Source: Candidatus Zhuqueibacterota bacterium (GTDB lineage Bacteria > Zhuqueibacterota > Zhuqueibacteria > Zhuqueibacterales > Zhuqueibacteraceae). Taken from it: a stretch of DNA of 64,000 nt. The stretch lies in NCBI GenBank assembly GCA_022616415.1, contig JAKEEU010000105.1, forward strand, positions 1-64,000. The letters run 5' to 3'. Made by a program: the position numbers and the translations under genes. Below are positions 62,548 through 64,000 of this stretch, piece by piece. How positions within the stretch are numbered: position 1 is the stretch's first letter; every line of letters begins with the position of its first letter. The notes beneath the pieces are model-generated. The model saw nothing but the letters and a program-made list of their open reading frames with translations, was not told where the DNA came from and made no database searches.

Positions 62548-62634
62548 AAGGCTCTCCTTAAATGATTTGCTCAAAAGTGAAAATTGCTGCGGTTCGAGAT
62601 ACTACGGCTAGTATGGTGTTACTTTAATTTTTGC

Positions 62635-62693
62635 AGTCTCGACCCCTTGTGGGTCGCTGTTTTCAATAGCTGCCCACAAGGGCCAGGGACTAC
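62635..62693. repeat. AGTCC...GGACTAC hairpin element, copy 3
   Basis: A 59-base compact copy: AGTCTCGACCCCTTGTGGGT, a short TTTTCAATAGCT loop region, then GCCCACAAGGGCCAGGGACTAC-like right arm. Related to 8619 and 42581. It lies upstream of metK and just past the stop of the isomerase gene. Confidence 0.75.
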
Positions 62694-62724
62694 ATAATTC
62701 ATGGTAACAGTGTACTTAGGGTTG

Positions 62725-63828
62725 TCACGCCGGTTGCACTTTTGCCAATCGATTTTTCAAATACTCGATCTTTTCCACCGGGGTGGGATCGATGCCGTTG
62801 AGCACGGCCTCATAAACACTCGCGCCGTCTCCCAAAAAGATGAGCGAAAAGAATCGCGCCAACAGCGATTGCCCCTCGCTCGCCGCTTCGATGACCGGAA
62901 CGCCGGTTCGCTCGATCAGCTCGCGTGTCAAATCCATCCGCGTCTGTGCTTGGAGATGAATCTCGTTTGGCGCCGCCTGGCGATCGCGCAAATAAATCAC
63001 CTGAAAACGCTGATCCATCTCCCGGCGCTGGCCCCAGCCCACCAGCTCGTTGTGATTCATCTCCGGAAAAACATTGTGCCAGGCCAGCGTCTCGGCATTT
63101 TCACAAAATTGTTCCTTCCAGCGCCAGGCCACGGCTTCGTAAATTTCCGGCGCATAAATCAACGGCAGCCTTTCCCGCAACGCCAGCGCGAGCCGTTTGG
63201 CGGCATTTTGCGGCGCCCCGTTTTCAGGATGATATCGCCGGCCAAGTTGCTCCAACAAAGCGACTGTTTCTTTTATATCCGCTTCCGGGCTTGGAATGAA
63301 ACGGCAAGCGTACAACGTTTGCAATAGCGGCATGAAAAGATGAACCAACGCCGAGCGCGGCGGAAATCCGAGCGGCGGAGAAAACGTAGGCAATCCTTTA
63401 GCCGCGGCCATGCTGCCGATCTTGCCGCCGGAGGTGATGCAAACGATCTGTGCTTCACGCCGCAGCGCTTGCTCGAACATCGACAGCGTCTCCTCCGTAT
63501 TGCCGGAGTAGCTCGAAACGATCACCAGCGAATGGCGATCGACAAAATTCGGCAGATGATATGAGCGGCACACCGAGAGCGGGACCGGGAGTTGATTATA
63601 GGTGAGGCTCTTCGCCAGCTCGCCGCTGATGGCCGAGCCGCCCATGCCGGCAACCACGATATTTTGAATCCGGCTCGCGTTCAATTCGAGCCGCACGGAT
63701 TGCGCGCGCTGCAGCGCTTCGAGAAAATGCTGCGGCATGCTCAAAACCCGGCCGAGCATATCCGCGCGATCGATTTTCGCGATCATTTCGCGCGTCAAAT
63801 TTTCGTTCATTACACTTTGATTTTCCAT
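62725..63828 (-). CDS. bifunctional phosphoglucose/phosphomannose isomerase
   Basis: A SIS-domain enzyme of about 367 residues interconverting glucose-6-phosphate or mannose-6-phosphate with fructose-6-phosphate. VVAGMGGSAISGELAKSL near 58-75, VSSYSGNTEETLSMFEQA near 104-121, FCENAETLAWHNVFPEMNHN near 237-256 (Glu and His catalytic region) and a C-terminal Lys/Glu-rich helix match the archaeal/actinobacterial-type bifunctional family. ATG at 63828 is one of three close start choices, none with a clear ribosome site. A repeat element lies just upstream. Confidence 0.9.
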   Translation of the reverse strand: MENQSVMNENLTREMIAKIDRADMLGRVLSMPQHFLEALQRAQSVRLELNASRIQNIVVAGMGGSAISGELAKSLTYNQLPVPLSVCRSYHLPNFVDRHSLVIVSSYSGNTEETLSMFEQALRREAQIVCITSGGKIGSMAAAKGLPTFSPPLGFPPRSALVHLFMPLLQTLYACRFIPSPEADIKETVALLEQLGRRYHPENGAPQNAAKRLALALRERLPLIYAPEIYEAVAWRWKEQFCENAETLAWHNVFPEMNHNELVGWGQRREMDQRFQVIYLRDRQAAPNEIHLQAQTRMDLTRELIERTGVPVIEAASEGQSLLARFFSLIFLGDGASVYEAVLNGIDPTPVEKIEYLKNRLAKVQPA

Positions 63829-63840
63829 ATAAAAACCCAA

Positions 63841-63913
63841 AACCCCGACTGCGTCCGTAGGCTACGCCCGCAGGGATTTTCCTTAATAATCACATGATAT
63901 TAAATTCGGGGTT
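63841..63913. repeat. AACCCCGA...TCGGGGTT element, copy 2
   Basis: A 73-base element with the same eight-base terminal inverted repeats and left 21 bases as the copy at 56397, plus an inner GGCTACGCCCGCAGGG segment. Its right terminus reaches the stop codon of the partial gene at the window edge. Confidence 0.7.
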
Positions 63914-64000
63914 ATAAAGCCACGTCCTTAAATCGTCGCCGCATGTATTGCCGCATGAAATCGATGATTTCTTTGGCGGTGGAAAAATTCAAAACTTTTT
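63912..64000 (-). CDS. C-terminal end of an unidentified gene (partial)
   Basis: The last 28 codons of a minus-strand frame entering from beyond the window, reading VLNFSTAKEIIDFMRQYM then RRRFKDVAL and TAA at 63912-63914. It is helical and basic. Too little is present to identify the family. Confidence 0.5.
   Translation of the reverse strand, partial: KVLNFSTAKEIIDFMRQYMRRRFKDVAL

Noticed and set aside
62548-62724. SAM riboswitch upstream of metK
   Set aside because: The leader contains a dispersed hairpin element and no recognisable SAM-I, SAM-II or SAM-III core.

Overview
The window looks like a chromosomal segment from an uncultured Gram-negative bacterium of the FCB group, most likely near candidate phylum KSB1 or Calditrichota. 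The clues are LpxH (lipid A synthesis), two outer-membrane beta-barrel proteins (one PorV/UPF0164-like), a secreted LVIVD-repeat remnant with a type IX-style C-terminal sorting domain, an archaeal-type prolyl-tRNA synthetase, and many intergenic hairpins built from short repeated words. The assignment is inferred from gene content, not from a marker-gene tree.

Layout. 1-7.6 kb: TPR protein, DAACS symporter, isochorismatase-like hydrolase, class A PBP, a two-gene retropepsin-like module and LpxH. 7.6-11.4 kb: a NatAB-like ABC exporter with two paralogous permeases. 11.7-13.4 kb: a B12-binding-type radical SAM protein. 13.6-21.0 kb: small proteins, an OmpR/PhoB-type two-component system and an unusual 1091-residue bifunctional PBP. 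21.2-29.8 kb: a six-subunit complex resembling hydrogenase-4/formate hydrogenlyase whose large subunit lacks all NiFe-ligating cysteines (an Ehr-type complex), led by an HTH-EIIA fusion. 29.8-33 kb: a SulP remnant, an unrecognised GNAT-like/membrane pair, an ASCH protein and tRNA-Val(CAC). 33-38.4 kb: ProRS, SUMF-like proteins and Era. 38.4-46 kb: outer-membrane protein, beta-hydroxyacid dehydrogenase, MazF-type toxin-antitoxin pair, and a signalling operon (porin, small substrate-binding protein, histidine kinase, response regulator-cyclase). 46.2-48.5 kb: decayed STK-TIR and LVIVD genes. 48.5-59.2 kb: EndoQ-UvrD fusion, two Uma2-type proteins, diadenylate cyclase, a kinase-dead-looking sensor, a cupin and an S9 peptidase. 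59.2-64 kb: a broken VapBC locus, AhcY, MetK, and phosphoglucose/phosphomannose isomerase.

Two system-level signals stand out. First, three copies of one 54-base promoter architecture lie at 13660, 17520 and 20978: a leading ATGAAAA, three (T/A)TTCA-like units spaced exactly 11 bases, and a -10-like hexamer exactly 16 bases after the start of the last unit. They precede the two-component operon, the unusual PBP and the Ehr operon, which suggests one PhoB-like regulon linking envelope sensing, peptidoglycan synthesis and a membrane ion/redox complex. Second, intergenic spaces are filled with palindromes whose arms are phased arrays of short words (periods 7, 8, 14, 15, 17 or 18-20 bases by family). 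One such array lies in frame inside the EndoQ-UvrD gene and another forms the N-terminal codons of a substrate-binding protein gene.
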